64,000 nt of DNA from Rhizophagus sp. LPA8_4_AMF (GCA_021464525.1 JADRCO010000009.1:1-64000); one strand, 5' to 3'. Counted from the stretch's first letter, positions 1 to 10,177 are shown. Program-made: numbers and translations. Notes: generated from the letters alone by a model not told the origin.

Positions 1-415
1 TTATATTTAAAATGTGAAATTTCGGAATTTTTTTATCATGTGATAACGATTATAACCAATCATGTTGATTTTATTTACTATAACATATTGTGTTCAACAT
101 TTTATTACTAAATAAGGTTAGTCTAATTCCTTATTTGGAAGTAATTAAGCTTAATTTAGTAATGATCATCATAAAACTGAATTTCGGACTGTTGATGAGT
201 TTAGGTGTTATGCACCATACCAAAAAACAACTTCAGACACTTTTAGAATTAATATATATAGAAATTGATATAGCATTTAAAAGGATTCATGACATCACAA
301 ATGAGTGGGAAGTATCCGCCTATTTACCTCAAGCACAAAAAAGTAAGTTGGACTATATTTATTTGTTTAATTAATATTAATTAATTTTTTATAACTACTA
401 ATTTATATACATAAT

Positions 416-432
416 ATATAATAGAGCTTTAA
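416..432. repeat. Left target-site duplication of the retroposed insert
   Basis: ATATAATAGAGCTTTAA, identical to 2588-2604. It spans the 3' splice site of a MULE intron (…ATAG followed by AGCTTTAAC). Confidence 0.85.
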
Positions 433-943
433 GAGAAAAAAGGAAACTCTTTCTGGTTGATCCCACACCCACATTTTGACTGCAAAAAATTTTACAAAAA
501 GTGATTTTTTCACTGAACTACTTTATTGTTAACACTTATTTTTGCTTGCAAAAATAGAAAGTTTACATTGCTCTCCACAATATTCATAAAAAACTTGGGA
601 TTTTTTGAGATAATATTGGTTCTTTTACTATTTGTTTACATATTTTAATGATAGTTTTATACTCGCTACTTATATACTTACGTTTCAAGTCAGATAAGCA
701 GGGATACGATATAATACAGAAACAGTATACTTTAATAACTTCTTCAGACACAACTTATTAACATAGTTTAATAGCTTTACCCTTCACTCTTTTAATTTTC
801 TCTTCTTTTCGTTCATTTTTGATTATAATGATCAACAAGAAAAATAGATTATCCATTAATGTTACACATCTTCAGGCTGAAAAGTCTAAGCATATGACTG
901 GTGCTAATATATTATACAGCAACAACAAAGGAATTCTTACACT

Positions 944-1438
944 TTGTTGGATTTTGACTCTTTAAGAAAAGATAATATGTGCTTACAAATGTTCACAAAT
1001 AACAAACGAATAATGGAGAAGTACAAAACTCCGTATGAAGTTACTAGTGATAGAAAGCATGCGAATATTAAATTTTGTATCTCTAAATTTCTAACTGTAA
1101 TAATGCTAGCATTACCAATTTTACGTGAGATGAGAACTAAATACTTTAACAGACTTCAGTTCTTGTTATTGGAAAAATATCAGTCGATTCTTCATCGGCT
1201 AAATTCAACGTCATTTAGAAATAATGAAACTAAAACTTATATTAGGTTTTCAGTTAAACACACTACCTGGTTTTTTAGTTTTAGATTACCATGTAATATT
1301 TGCTCGCAGTTATGTGCTATCACACTTTCAAATAATAAGAAGATTTGTTGGAAATGTAAGAAACAGGTGATACAAATTCCACCTAAAGTTCTGATAGAGA
1401 AAGCCATATTTATAATAAATAGGCAGGAACGAACCTGA
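944..1438 (+). CDS. Unrecognised 164-codon open frame inside the retroposed insert
   Basis: The frame encodes a basic protein with a Cys cluster near its C-terminus (CNICSQLC … ICWKCKKQ), which could be a small zinc-binding knuckle of CxxC-x3-C … CxxC form. It has no good ATG near position 944, where it begins with TTG; the first ATG lies about 10 codons in. I do not recognise a family. It lies in the 5' half of the retroposed block and shares its orientation, so it was probably part of the parent transcript. Whether it is still expressed is unknown. Confidence 0.3.
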   Translation: MLDFDSLRKDNMCLQMFTNNKRIMEKYKTPYEVTSDRKHANIKFCISKFLTVIMLALPILREMRTKYFNRLQFLLLEKYQSILHRLNSTSFRNNETKTYIRFSVKHTTWFFSFRLPCNICSQLCAITLSNNKKICWKCKKQVIQIPPKVLIEKAIFIINRQERT

Positions 1439-1660
1439 GAAATAACCTCTATTCATAGAGGAATTAGTTACACAAAGCAAATTAGTTTTAAAAATATGCG
1501 CATTTTTCAGGATGTTAAGAACACCAAACAATACAAACCAGATAACAAACCTAGAAATTATAGGGTTCATTATTCTAATTATATAGAACAACCATTAAAT
1601 CTGAGTGTATGTAAGATGGACTTAATAGCAAAATGACGTCTTCGAGAAATTACTAGTAAT

Positions 1661-2203
1661 ATGGCTAAGTGGAAAGTAAATGGAGAGAACTGTGAATATG
1701 TGAATTCACAGTTTTTACATCTTAGATCCGTCTCTACTCACTGGTCTAATCATGTGTATAAATTGATTTCCATTTTAAAGGAACAGTATATATATTCTAG
1801 TAATCTAATTTGCTTATATAGTGATATTATAAGTTGGGAAGAGTACCATACAATGAACGATAAGATCTTTCTCAATCATATGTTTGATAAGGATGACTTT
1901 TATATGATACGTGAATATAAAGAAACTGTACTTCTGGTTAAAGTTCCAACAACTAATGAATGGCATGAGACTATACGCAATATCTATGCAAAAAGTTAAC
2001 TTTCAGAAGAAGAAGCATTACAAGTCAAGATTGACTATGTAAGAGGTAGCTTAATATATGATATGAATCTCATTGAAGAATGGTATCAAAATTGGCTTGA
2101 AAGATTTAGAGCTCCTAAGCCTATGAGTGCTAAACGTAGAGAAAAAGCTCGTTTACTACGAGAAAAAGATGAGAAAAGAAAAGCAAAACACCGCAATACT
2201 TAG
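1661..2203 (+). pseudogene. Second unrecognised, interrupted frame in the retroposed insert
   Basis: A frame of about 180 codons starts MAKWKVNGENCEYV and ends in a very basic tail (SAKRREKARLLREKDEKRK) before its final stop at 2203. It is interrupted, so it is taken as broken. It is rich in Trp, Tyr and acidic residues, with no motif I can name. It sits 220 bp after the first frame of the insert and ahead of the AATAAA signal, so both were probably on one transcript. Confidence 0.35.
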
Positions 2204-2587
2204 CGTTTGATGGCCTTGTTATCAGTTTAGCTATTGGAGGCTATTTTATATATAAATTTCGAATTCCATGTATTTCATTTATTTTTTTAAATAGAATTTT
2301 ACTTAAGTTAATCATTCTACACCTGACAGTATTTACGTGTAACTAACATTAGTTAGAAAGAAAAATACGGTCTCTAGATAGAGATGTTTTTAAGTCTTTC
2401 ATGATGTAAGTTACCTTTAATCCAAAGGTGACTGGTCAGTCCTTTCTAATTTCAGAGGGGCAGTTAGTTGGTAATGCTTAATTTTTATTAGAATACTTTA
2501 TTTTTATTTTACTTTTGTAAATATATTGTATTACTTTAACATTATTATCAATAAATATGATCGCGCTTTTTGATAGAAAAAAAAAAA

Positions 2588-2604
2588 ATATAATAGAGCT
2601 TTAA
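2588..2604. repeat. Right target-site duplication of the retroposed insert
   Basis: Same 17 bases as 416-432, directly after the poly(A) run. Its first A may belong to the tail, so the duplication is 16 or 17 bp. Confidence 0.85.
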
Positions 2605-3865
2605 CATTTGTTCGAATATTTACAAATGTTGAAACAGCTGATGCGTATCAAAACCTATTTGAAGACTTGTTTTGTTATATTGAAAAAGATACAGTGAAAC
2701 TTTTAATTTTTATCACATTCATAAAAAGGATTGGATTGTATAATTGCAGATCAGCATAAAGGACAAGCGTTAGATGTGTTTTATAAATTATTTTTAACAA
2801 TATTCTTTTTGATATTAATAATAAAATTTTAAATTCAAAGTATTCGCACCTAACACCAATAGAACATTTACAACATATATATAAACTTTGTCAAGTACAT
2901 TATAAACGATAAACAAAATATTAATTTTTATAAAGTTAGCAATTATTTATTATTTATCCATTTATTTATTTATTTATTTTAGAATTATTGATAAAAATAA
3001 ACAATTATCAAGAGAAATTCGGAACTCTATGTACTTAATACTTACATTAAATATACAAGAAGAGATCCTAACTGTGATGAATAATATACAATCATATGAT
3101 GAACCAAAAGCAGCAGGTAATTATTAAATAATGATTGTAATTTTTAGAAATTTAAATAAATACTTAAATATTTATCATTTTACAGCTTGGATAAAGGATA
3201 AGCAAATTCCATAGGTATTATCAGAAATATTCATTGCATTTACTAAAATGGATCATACTATTTGGAATCAAACACCAAATAATACCAATGTTGGAGAAAG
3301 TGCGTACGCTAATGTAAATCATAATGGATGCAATCTTTCTCTTCTTGCCAGAATAACTAGGTAAGCACTGTATTTTATATTTGGTTTATTATTTAGTTAA
3401 TTTATAATTCTTATCTTAAATTCTTTTTAAGAGGATGTGATTTTGATAAGAGACAATGGAAAAGTGTGCATATTTATAATAAATATAACGTTCCAGATTC
3501 CTATCAAAATAAATCAGAATTAAATCGATCAATTCATGCTAAAAAGAGAGCAGGTAATTATTAACATTTTAAATATTTAATTTTATTATTATTTTATTAT
3601 TTACATTCTTAATTATTTAGAAAAAAAAAGAAAAGATAAACAAAAGGATAAACAGCCTTCATTATCCTCAAAGAAACAAAAAAATAATTCAAAGAACAAG
3701 GAAAATGTAGTTGAAATCATTGAAATTGATGAAAATTCACGTTTTGAACAAAAAAAAATGAATGATTTGGTGCAAAAAATGCTAACTATTCAAAGACAAA
3801 AAAATGAAGAACTTGAAAGAGAGATTATGCTACTTGAAAAACAAAATCAGATGTTAGGTTTATAA

Positions 3866-4416
3866 ATTTTTATTTGTTTATTTTCAAATTATTAGTTTGC
3901 ATAATCTATTAATAAAAAGCAGATGTGATATTAGTTTATTATTAAAATATAATGTAAATGTTATTTTTGATTAGAATAGAAGAAATTTTGTGAATCATAA
4001 GGGAAAATTATATCACGAAAGATTTTTGTGAAAACAATTTTCCTTTAGTTTAATGTAAATTTATTTGTAATAAATGAATAAATATTATTTTTAATTATCA
4101 AAGGAAAAATACATTAAAATAGTAAAAGATATATGTACAGAAAAATATTAAACTATTTATTTTTTTATATTTCTACGTGTCAGTATAATCATGTGATATG
4201 GACTATACTGTACAGATTAATTTGATTAATTTGGCAAAATTCATAAAATTCATACAGTACAGTTTAACACTTAATAAGCACAATTCTGTGAATTTTAATA
4301 CATTAATTGTACAGTACAGTTTAACACTTTATAAGTATAATTCTGTACTGTATGAATTTTTAATACATTAATTGTACAATACAGTTTAGCTAACCATACA
4401 GTACAATTTATCTATC
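3866..4416. other. Spacer between the MULE relic and the Uma2-like pseudogene
   Basis: A+T-rich DNA with no gene seen. It contains the tandem repeat at 4254-4400 and an ATCATGTGAT palindrome at 4188-4197. Confidence 0.5.
4254..4400. repeat. Short tandem repeat, about 2.3 units of 57-66 bp
   Basis: Units begin ACAGTACAGTTTAACACTT at 4254 and 4311, with a partial third at about 4376. Each carries the segment AATACATTAATTGTACA. Confidence 0.65.
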
Positions 4417-4481
4417 TACCTTTTTTTATCAGTCAATATCATATGATAGCTCTAAAATAATTGGCTAATAAAATTTTTTCT

Positions 4482-4494
4482 TATATATAAATAC
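4482..4494 (+). promoter_or_regulatory. TATA-like element upstream of the left Uma2-like copy
   Basis: TATATATAAATAC lies about 55-65 bp before the ATG at 4547. A matching element occurs at the same place in the right copy. Just upstream (4427-4470) both copies carry an imperfect hairpin enclosing a CATATG/CATGTG palindrome. Confidence 0.4.
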
Positions 4495-4546
4495 CCCTTT
4501 TTTTAAAAAAAAATTTTACAAAAGATCATTTAAAAAAATGTATACT

Positions 4547-5705
4547 ATGTTATTGAGCTCTAACAGTACAGAAAGTAAGATTTTAAAGTTGTAAAGTTTA
4601 TAGTTTTCTATCTGATAGGTATATTAATATTTATGTGCATTTTCAGATTCATTTCGTTATATTCTTTACTTCACCTGTTTTCACGCTCATTCTCAGGCTA
4701 GTTCTCAGGCTAATTCTCAGGCTAATTCTTGAACTTTTCAAACTACAGATACATAAGCTAACATCATCAAGTTACCTTCACAATTTGAGAGAAAGAAAAT
4801 TTACATGACCACTGAAGCTATTAATTCAGCTAAAGACCTCCTTCTTGCTTTACCCCAAGTAGATTCAGAGTCAGCAGAAAAATACGTTGAATCAAGAAAG
4901 ATCATTTTAAAAATAAATGTATCGCTTGATAGCTATCTTCAATATTGTGACAGTGGTCTAAACCTTCTAGTCGTATATATTTAAATGACAGTACAATTAA
5001 AGCATATGAGGTGCCTAACACTCCTCATTCAATTGCAGCAGCAACTATCATAGGTTTATTATTTGCTTGGAATCATCAAAATTTGAGATATAGAATTGAT
5101 GCGACTTTTATTCTAAACAGAAATTCTTTAAGGGAGCCTGATTCTTGGGTTAAACCTAAAAAACGAAATCAGCCACTACTTGGTGCAGCGACAAATAACT
5201 TGGAAAATCTGTATTTGTTAATAATCATTGAAGTTGGCAACATGCAAGGTCTTTCTGATCTCTACCGAAAAGTAGCTCTTTATTTTTCTATGTGTACAAC
5301 AATTCAAATCATATTGGTAGTTAAAATATTTCAACCTAGAGTAAACAATACTTTGGCTTTAATTGCCACAAAATACTTATGAATAAGCTCAACCCTGCTG
5401 ATTTCAGTTGAAATTATCTCGTTTGGAACAGTGAATTCAAAGAGAGCAACCTTAAATTATATTATCAACACCATAGGTATTCCTTTAAATAACATTATTG
5501 GAGTTGAACTTACTAATCTAATTACTGGCAATAATTATCCTGCTTGCAATATGGCTGGTATTTGAACATATATTGTAAACATTCCAGGCAGTGAACTTTT
5601 TGATGGAAATCCAACTCTTCATCCTCTTACCTCAGCAATGTTCTGTGAATTTAATTTGGATTTGTTTTTAGTTCAAGATGAAGTACGAGGAGAATTTGGA
5701 ATTTA
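4547..5705 (+). pseudogene. Broken copy of a Uma2-like (PD-(D/E)XK-fold) gene
   Basis: Nearly 90% alike by eye to the open copy at 8960-10090, over promoter, first exon, intron and body. Exon 1 is followed by a GTAAG donor near 4576 and an acceptor before ATTCATTTCG near 4648. The main frame starts TTEAINSAKDLLLALPQ. A one-base loss near 4965 shifts the frame, and stops interrupt it near 5380 and 5563. Unlike the open copy, this one keeps the canonical Pro-Asp (LREPDSWVKPKKRNQP), and it keeps the acidic IIEVGN motif. Uma2-like proteins have the restriction-endonuclease fold; in these fungi they form a repeated family of unknown role. With its partner it forms an inverted duplication, transcribed toward the centre. 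Confidence 0.7.
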
Positions 5706-5819
5706 ATTTTCATCAATAAGTATTCTTGTTTACTAATGCTAAAAATTAAATAGAAAATGCTTTTTATAGTTACATTATATTTTATATTATTATTTAGCGT
5801 AAAATATAATTTTTATTTT

Positions 5820-6055
5820 TATTAGAATATTTACTAGACAATTTAAAGTAGTATAACATTTCTTCACAATAATTTAGCTTAATTTTAATGTTCAGTTAAT
5901 AAAAAAAAATACACATTGTTATTTAGCGTAATTTTTTTATTAGAATATTTACTAGACAAATTAATTCAAAGTAGTATAACATCCTTCGCAGTAATTTAGC
6001 TTAATTTTAATGTTCAGTTGATAAAAAAATACATATTGTTTATTAGCTTTATGTA
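5820..6055. repeat. Two tandem ~116-bp units downstream of the left Uma2-like copy
   Basis: Each unit runs ATTAGAATATTTACTAGACA … TTTAGCTTAATTTTAATGTTCAGTT … TACA(C/T)ATTGTT. The same units occur in reverse orientation at 8690-8935, so they belong to the duplicated block. Confidence 0.7.
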
Positions 6056-6579
6056 TATTATTCTAAAATAAATCATCTATACTAGTAAAGCAATAACATA
6101 TCACATAATGGGCAAACTTGACATTAATGGTAGTGATAGCGCAAACTCATAAAAAAATAAAAGCTATCTGAACGCATCAAAGATTGAGAGGGTCGAGTGT
6201 TATAAATATTATGATCGTTAGATTATTACAACTGCATCGACTCTTGTTTTACCTTAAAAATAGTTTTTAAAAAATGAGAACAGCATGAAAAACAGGACTA
6301 TAATAATGGCAGAAGTGAATATGTCTTATTAATAGGAAGAAGATTATTTTTTAATCGTATTAGTAATAAAAATTATGCTTAGAGTGAACTTTTATTCCGT
6401 TATACACACTGCAAACTTGATTTCAGATATTTACAATGAAGACACATGCATTTCTTGTTGATATTGTGGAGTATAAAAATAAAAAGATAAAAGGTTAATT
6501 TCGGTCTTTGAGTGAATCTACAGATTTTCAAGTAAATTTTTATAATTCCAGAATTTTTCTGGTCATGGCGTAGCAGATT
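6056..6579. other. Spacer with no recognisable gene
   Basis: About 520 bp of A+T-rich DNA between the tandem units and the foldback element. I see no frame, RNA or repeat that I can name. Confidence 0.4.
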
Positions 6580-7801
6580 TAATTACAACTCATACAGTGA
6601 CCCCTCCAAATTTCTCTGGATTATACGACTTCTGATTGGTCAGAATATACATGATTACTTTATAGTTTATACTGACGTAAAAGTATTCTTAAAAAAAATT
6701 TATTTATTGTACTTGGTACAAACAAAATTAATTATTACATTATCATTTAACATTTAGTACTTTATTTCTTTGAGCATCTATTAGAATAATTTTATCTAAA
6801 GTCTTTATATGTTTGCCCCTTTTTCTATTTAAATTTTTCTAATTACTCAAAATAGTACTGTAGATTGATTACAAGTAAAGTATGTAGTAATTGTAGGTTC
6901 TATTTCATCAGACTCACATATTTTTAATTAGTCCAAAGTGTAATGGGATTGTAACGAAAGACTATATAATTTTACGCAAAATGAATGCAATGTCCAGATG
7001 TCCGTCCGGTAAAAATACCATTCTTGATACATCAATATTAAGGGTAAATACGTGTTTATCAGAAATCATACCGTCAAATTAGGCGAGATCAACAGGGGGC
7101 ATATTAGCAAAATGCAGGGATGTGACATAAACACTTCAGACTTAATAACGGTTCCCGTTTTCTAGTTATTAAATTAAATTGTAGTTTTGATAAAACAAAT
7201 TTATTTTAATTAAAAGTAAATTTCTACATTTTAATAAAAAATGATTATTATCATACTTACTTTACTGATTTGTATCTACAGTATCTTCATTTTCAATCGT
7301 TCACACGAATTTCTATTTTCTAAGTATCATTTATATGATATTATTATTGAATAAATTATGTATAATCTTGAAGATTAGTAATATCAATATGTTTTGTATT
7401 ATTTTTTAAATTTTTGTTCTGGACATTACCTTACAACTCTTACATAAAGATATTGTAAAACTAGAAAAAGGGAACCGTTATTAAGTCCAAAGTATTTATG
7501 TCACATCCCTGCATTTTGCTAATATGCCCTCTGTCGATCTCACCTAATTTGACAGTATAATTTCTGATAGATACGTATTTACCCTTAATATTGATGTATC
7601 AAGAATGGTACTTTTACCAGATGGATATCCGGACATTACATTCATTTTGTGTAGAATTATATAGTCCTTCATTACACTCCTGTTACACTTCAAACTAAAA
7701 AATGGCGTAAAATATACCATTATTATATTGTGCAAATATAACCAATCAGCTGTTGTATAACCTGGAGAAATTTGGAAGGGTCGCTGTATGAGTTTTTAAT
7801 T
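6580..7801. mobile_element. Long foldback element (MITE-like, possibly Tc1/mariner-pogo type)
   Basis: The left arm (6595-7165) and right arm (7461-7786) are inverted repeats of each other, about 85-90% alike by eye. Outer ends read CAGTGACCCCTCCAAATTTC on the left and, reversed, CAGCGACCCTTCCAAATTTC on the right, each next to TA; similarity goes on for roughly 15 bases outside (AACTCATA). Inner parts share GCAAAATGCAGGGATGTGAC. The left arm carries about 250-280 bp extra (6660-6930), probably a later insertion. The 295-bp loop is plain A+T-rich DNA with no transposase. TA flanks and long inverted ends suggest a non-autonomous element of the Tc1/mariner-pogo group, but the superfamily is inference. 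A 63-codon frame on the minus strand (7544-7735) is just arm sequence. Confidence 0.7.
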
Positions 7802-7893
7802 ACCCAGCTGCAATGTCACATCACATGAGATCAGATGTGTAATCACACTATCGAGAATGATAGCTTAATAAATATATCAGTTTCTAAATTGAA

Positions 7894-8335
7894 ATGGCTC
7901 TATTTCACTTTGTGCCAAAGCTTGGAAGGTCAAAAACTGGAATTTTGCCAACTTCACCTTCACCTTTACCCTCGCCTTTACCTTCTGATGAAGAACAAAA
8001 TGATGATGACCTGAATGAAATAGAAGAGATCCAAGAATTATTGGATCAATATAGTAATTTTATTTCTGATGAATTAATGAGTGCTGAGGAAATTTATTTT
8101 AATTGATGACGATGATAATTATGGAAAAGATGAATTTACAGATGAAGAATTGTAAATATGGTAAACCGAATGAAACTGATCTTGAAGAAGAAGAATTAAT
8201 TCTACAACACTTCAAAAGCATTAGCATTATTGGACAAAGTATTATCTTTTCTTGATAATCCATCTGATACTTTTATTGTGGAGTTCAATAACAGAAATCT
8301 ATTATATAATCTTTTAAAAAACAAATTATTTATTT
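7894..8335 (+). pseudogene. C-terminal remnant of a Tigger/pogo-type transposase
   Basis: Reading across frames gives an acidic stretch (EEQNDDDLNEIEEIQELLD), then KDEFTDEEL, then LEEEELI, then SKALALLDKVLSFLDNPSD. The order TDEEI … EEE … ALxALDxxLxFLEN is the typical tail of Tigger/pogo DDE transposases. The frame breaks more than once (near 8106 and 8155-8200), so it is dead. The upstream catalytic part is missing. A terminal repeat with pogo-like sequence lies 350 bp downstream and fits as the element's right end. This is a plain DNA transposon fossil. Confidence 0.6.
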
Positions 8336-8629
8336 CAATAAAATAATAGAATTTAAGGTATTAGACAGTTTGGTTAAATACATGATGGATCATGTGGACT
8401 TAATTTGAACATTTCATTTATTAGTAATATAATATAAACATTTTATATTTTATTTAGTAACATAATTTTTTGAATATTATATTAATGTATTTTTTTTTTA
8501 CATAATAAAGTTCAACAATCTTTTATGCTGTGAATATTATACAAAAAATCACATGATTTTTGATATACTGTTATTTACCTATAGAGTTCGGTATATAAAA
8601 AAATTTTGATTTACCAAACACCTTCTATA

Positions 8630-8679
8630 TATCGAACTTTTATCTCTGAACTGGAAGTTCAGTATATCATGTTTGACTG
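8630..8679 (-). repeat. Right terminal repeat of the Tigger/pogo element
   Basis: On the minus strand it reads CAGTCAAACATGATATACTG then AACTTCCAG and TTCGATATATAG, close to the common pogo/Tigger end (CAGTCAAACCTCxATATAACGAAC). It is followed by TA at 8680-8681 inside the ~116-bp tandem unit, the expected target. No matching left end was found, so the element is truncated. Confidence 0.6.
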
Positions 8680-8689
8680 TACTTTGAAT

Positions 8690-8935
8690 TAATTTTGTTT
8701 AGTAAATATTCTAATAAAAAAAAAATTATATTTTACGCTAAATAATTATGTATTTTTTTTATCAACTGAATATTAAAATTAAGCCAAATTACTGCGAAGG
8801 AATATTATACTACTTTGAATTATTTTGTCTAGTAAATATTCTAATAAAAATAAAAATCATATTTTACGCTAAATAATAATATAAAATATAATGTAACTAT
8901 AAAAAGCATTTTCTATTTAATTTTTAGCATTAGCA
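8690..8935. repeat. Tandem ~116-bp units downstream of the right Uma2-like copy
   Basis: Reverse-orientation counterparts of 5820-6055 (AGTAAATATTCTAATAAAAA … ACGCTAAATAAT … ATCAACTGAATATTAAAATT). The outer unit is interrupted by the Tigger end. Confidence 0.7.
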
Positions 8936-8959
8936 AATAAGAACTTTTATTGATGAAAC

Positions 8960-10090
8960 TTAAATTCCATATTCTCCTCGTACTTCATCCTGAACTAAAA
9001 ACAAGTCCAAATCAAATCCACAGAACATTGCTGTGGTAAGAGGATGAAGAGTTGGATCTCTATCAAAAAGTTCACTGCCCGGAATGTTTACAATATATGT
9101 TCTAATACCAGCCATATTGCAAGCAGGATAATTATTGCCAGTAATTGGGTCAATGAGTCCAACTCCAATAATGTTATTTAAAGAAACACCCATGGTGTTA
9201 GTAATATAGTTTAAGGTTGCTCTCTCTGGACTCGCTGTCCCAAATGAGATAATTTCAACTGGAATCAGTGGAGTTGGGCTTGTTCGTAAGTATTTTGTGG
9301 CAATTAAAGTCAAAGTATTGTTTACACTAGGTTGAAATATTTTAATTACCAATACGATTTGGATTGTTGTACGTGCAGAAAAATAAAGAGCTACTTTTCG
9401 GTGGAGATCAGGAAGACTTTGAATGTTGCCAACTTCAATGATCATTGACGGATACGGATTTCCCAAGTTATCTGCCACTGCACCAGGTAATGGTTGATTT
9501 CGTTTTTTAGGTTTGATCCAAGAATTAGGCTCCTTTGAAGAATTTCTGTCCAGAATCAAAGTCGCATCAGTTCCATACCTCAAATTTTGATGATCCCAAG
9601 CAAATAATAAACCCACGATAGTTGCTGTTGCGGTTGAATGAGGAGTGTTAGGTACCTCATATGCTTTAATCGTACCGTTATCTAAATATATACGAACTGG
9701 AAGGTTTGGGCGACTGTCATGATATTGAAGATAGCTATCAAGCGATACATTTGTTTTTAGAATAATCTCTCTTGATTTAGCGTATTCTTCCGCTGACTCT
9801 GACTCTACTTGGGGTAAAGCAAGAAGGAGGTCTTTAGCTGAATTAAAAGCTTCAGTGGTCACGTAAATTTTCTTTCTCCCATATTGTGAAGGTGACTTGA
9901 TGATGTTAGCTTGTGTATCTGTAGTTTGGGAAGCTTGAGAACTAGCCTGAGGACAAGAACGGGTGAAGTAAGAACTATAACAGATTGAATCTGAAAAGTG
10001 CTCATTAATATTAATATACTTATCGGATAGAAAACTATAAACCTTACAACTTTAAATCTTACCTTCTGTACTGTTAGAGTTCAATTCCAT
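8960..10090 (-). CDS. Uma2-like (PD-(D/E)XK-fold) protein, open copy
   Basis: Two exons, 10063-10090 and 8960-9990, joined over a 72-bp GT-AG intron, give 352 aa starting MELNSNSTEDSICYSSYF. The ATG at 10090 is chosen because the splice keeps frame and the same structure is seen in the broken copy. The Ser/Thr/Gln-rich N-terminus (to about residue 50) is followed by the domain: VRIYLDNGTIKAYEV (108-122), TLILDRNSSKEPNSW (153-167), YPSMIIEVGN (189-198), LHRKVALYFSARTTIQIVL (205-223). The layout P(D)xW … IEV … K … Y matches Uma2/DUF820 proteins, whose fold is that of restriction endonucleases. The usual metal-binding Asp after Pro is Asn here (residue 165), while the broken copy keeps Asp, so catalysis is doubtful. 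Cellular role unknown. It lies in mobile-element-rich DNA and could itself be element cargo. Confidence 0.65.
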
Positions 10091-10164
10091 AGTGTATATT
10101 TTTTTAAATGATCTTTTATAAAAAATTTTTTATTTTAAAAAAAAAGGGGTGTACTCACTGTACT

Positions 10165-10177
10165 GTATTTATATTTA
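10165..10177 (-). promoter_or_regulatory. TATA-like element of the open Uma2-like copy
   Basis: On the minus strand AAATATAAATAC lies about 75 bp before the ATG. Upstream (10189-10231) an imperfect hairpin TATCAGTCAATAT … ATATTGGCTGATA encloses an ATCACATGAT palindrome, as in the left copy. Confidence 0.4.

Larger units (their letters stand above)
433..2587 (+). mobile_element. Retroposed insert (poly(A) tail, 17-bp target duplication)
   Basis: A 2155-bp block interrupts the MULE gene. It is bounded by the same 17 bases on each side (416-432 and 2588-2604) and ends in about 12 A residues (2577-2588). An AATAAA signal lies at 2550-2555, about 21 bases before the tail. Joining the flanks restores the MULE reading (QAQK, intron, ALTFVRIFTN), so the block is an insertion. 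Poly(A) plus a long target duplication is the signature of LINE-type target-primed reverse transcription. No reverse transcriptase frame is visible, so this looks like a retroposed transcript moved in trans, or a non-autonomous element. Two reading frames inside (944-1438, 1661-2203) are unrecognised. The perfect duplication suggests a fairly recent event. Confidence 0.8.
1..3865 (+). pseudogene. Decayed MULE (Mutator-like) transposase gene, split by a later insert
   Basis: Conceptual fragments read in order as one MULE-type transposase. Around 180-340: HHTKKQLQTLLEL, IEIDIAFKRIH, NEWEVSAYLPQAQK. After an intron and the insert, 2598-2800: LTFVRIFTNVETADAYQ and CIIADQHKGQAL. At 2840-2890: LTPIEHLQHIYKLCQVHYK. 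Then 2980-3850: AWIKDKQIP, TPNNTNVGESAYANV, RQWKSVHIYNKYNVPDSY and a Lys/Glu-rich coiled-coil tail. The Asp in IEIDIAF and in IIADQHKGQ fit the first two catalytic positions of the MULE DDE fold; I know this residue pattern from repeated glomeromycete proteins. Introns with GT-AG ends remain near 3115-3184, 3361-3431 and 3555-3620, so this is a DNA-borne copy. Stops and frame changes (for instance after DKQIP) show it is dead. The left end lies outside the window and terminal repeats were not identified. Family call fairly sure; ends not. Confidence 0.65.

Noticed and set aside
447-459. TCTGGTTGATCCC, resembling the 5' start of 18S rRNA
   Set aside because: Similarity stops after a dozen bases and the next sequence is not rRNA.
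7544-7735. 63-codon minus-strand frame
   Set aside because: It is right-arm sequence of the foldback element; the same DNA in the left arm is not open.
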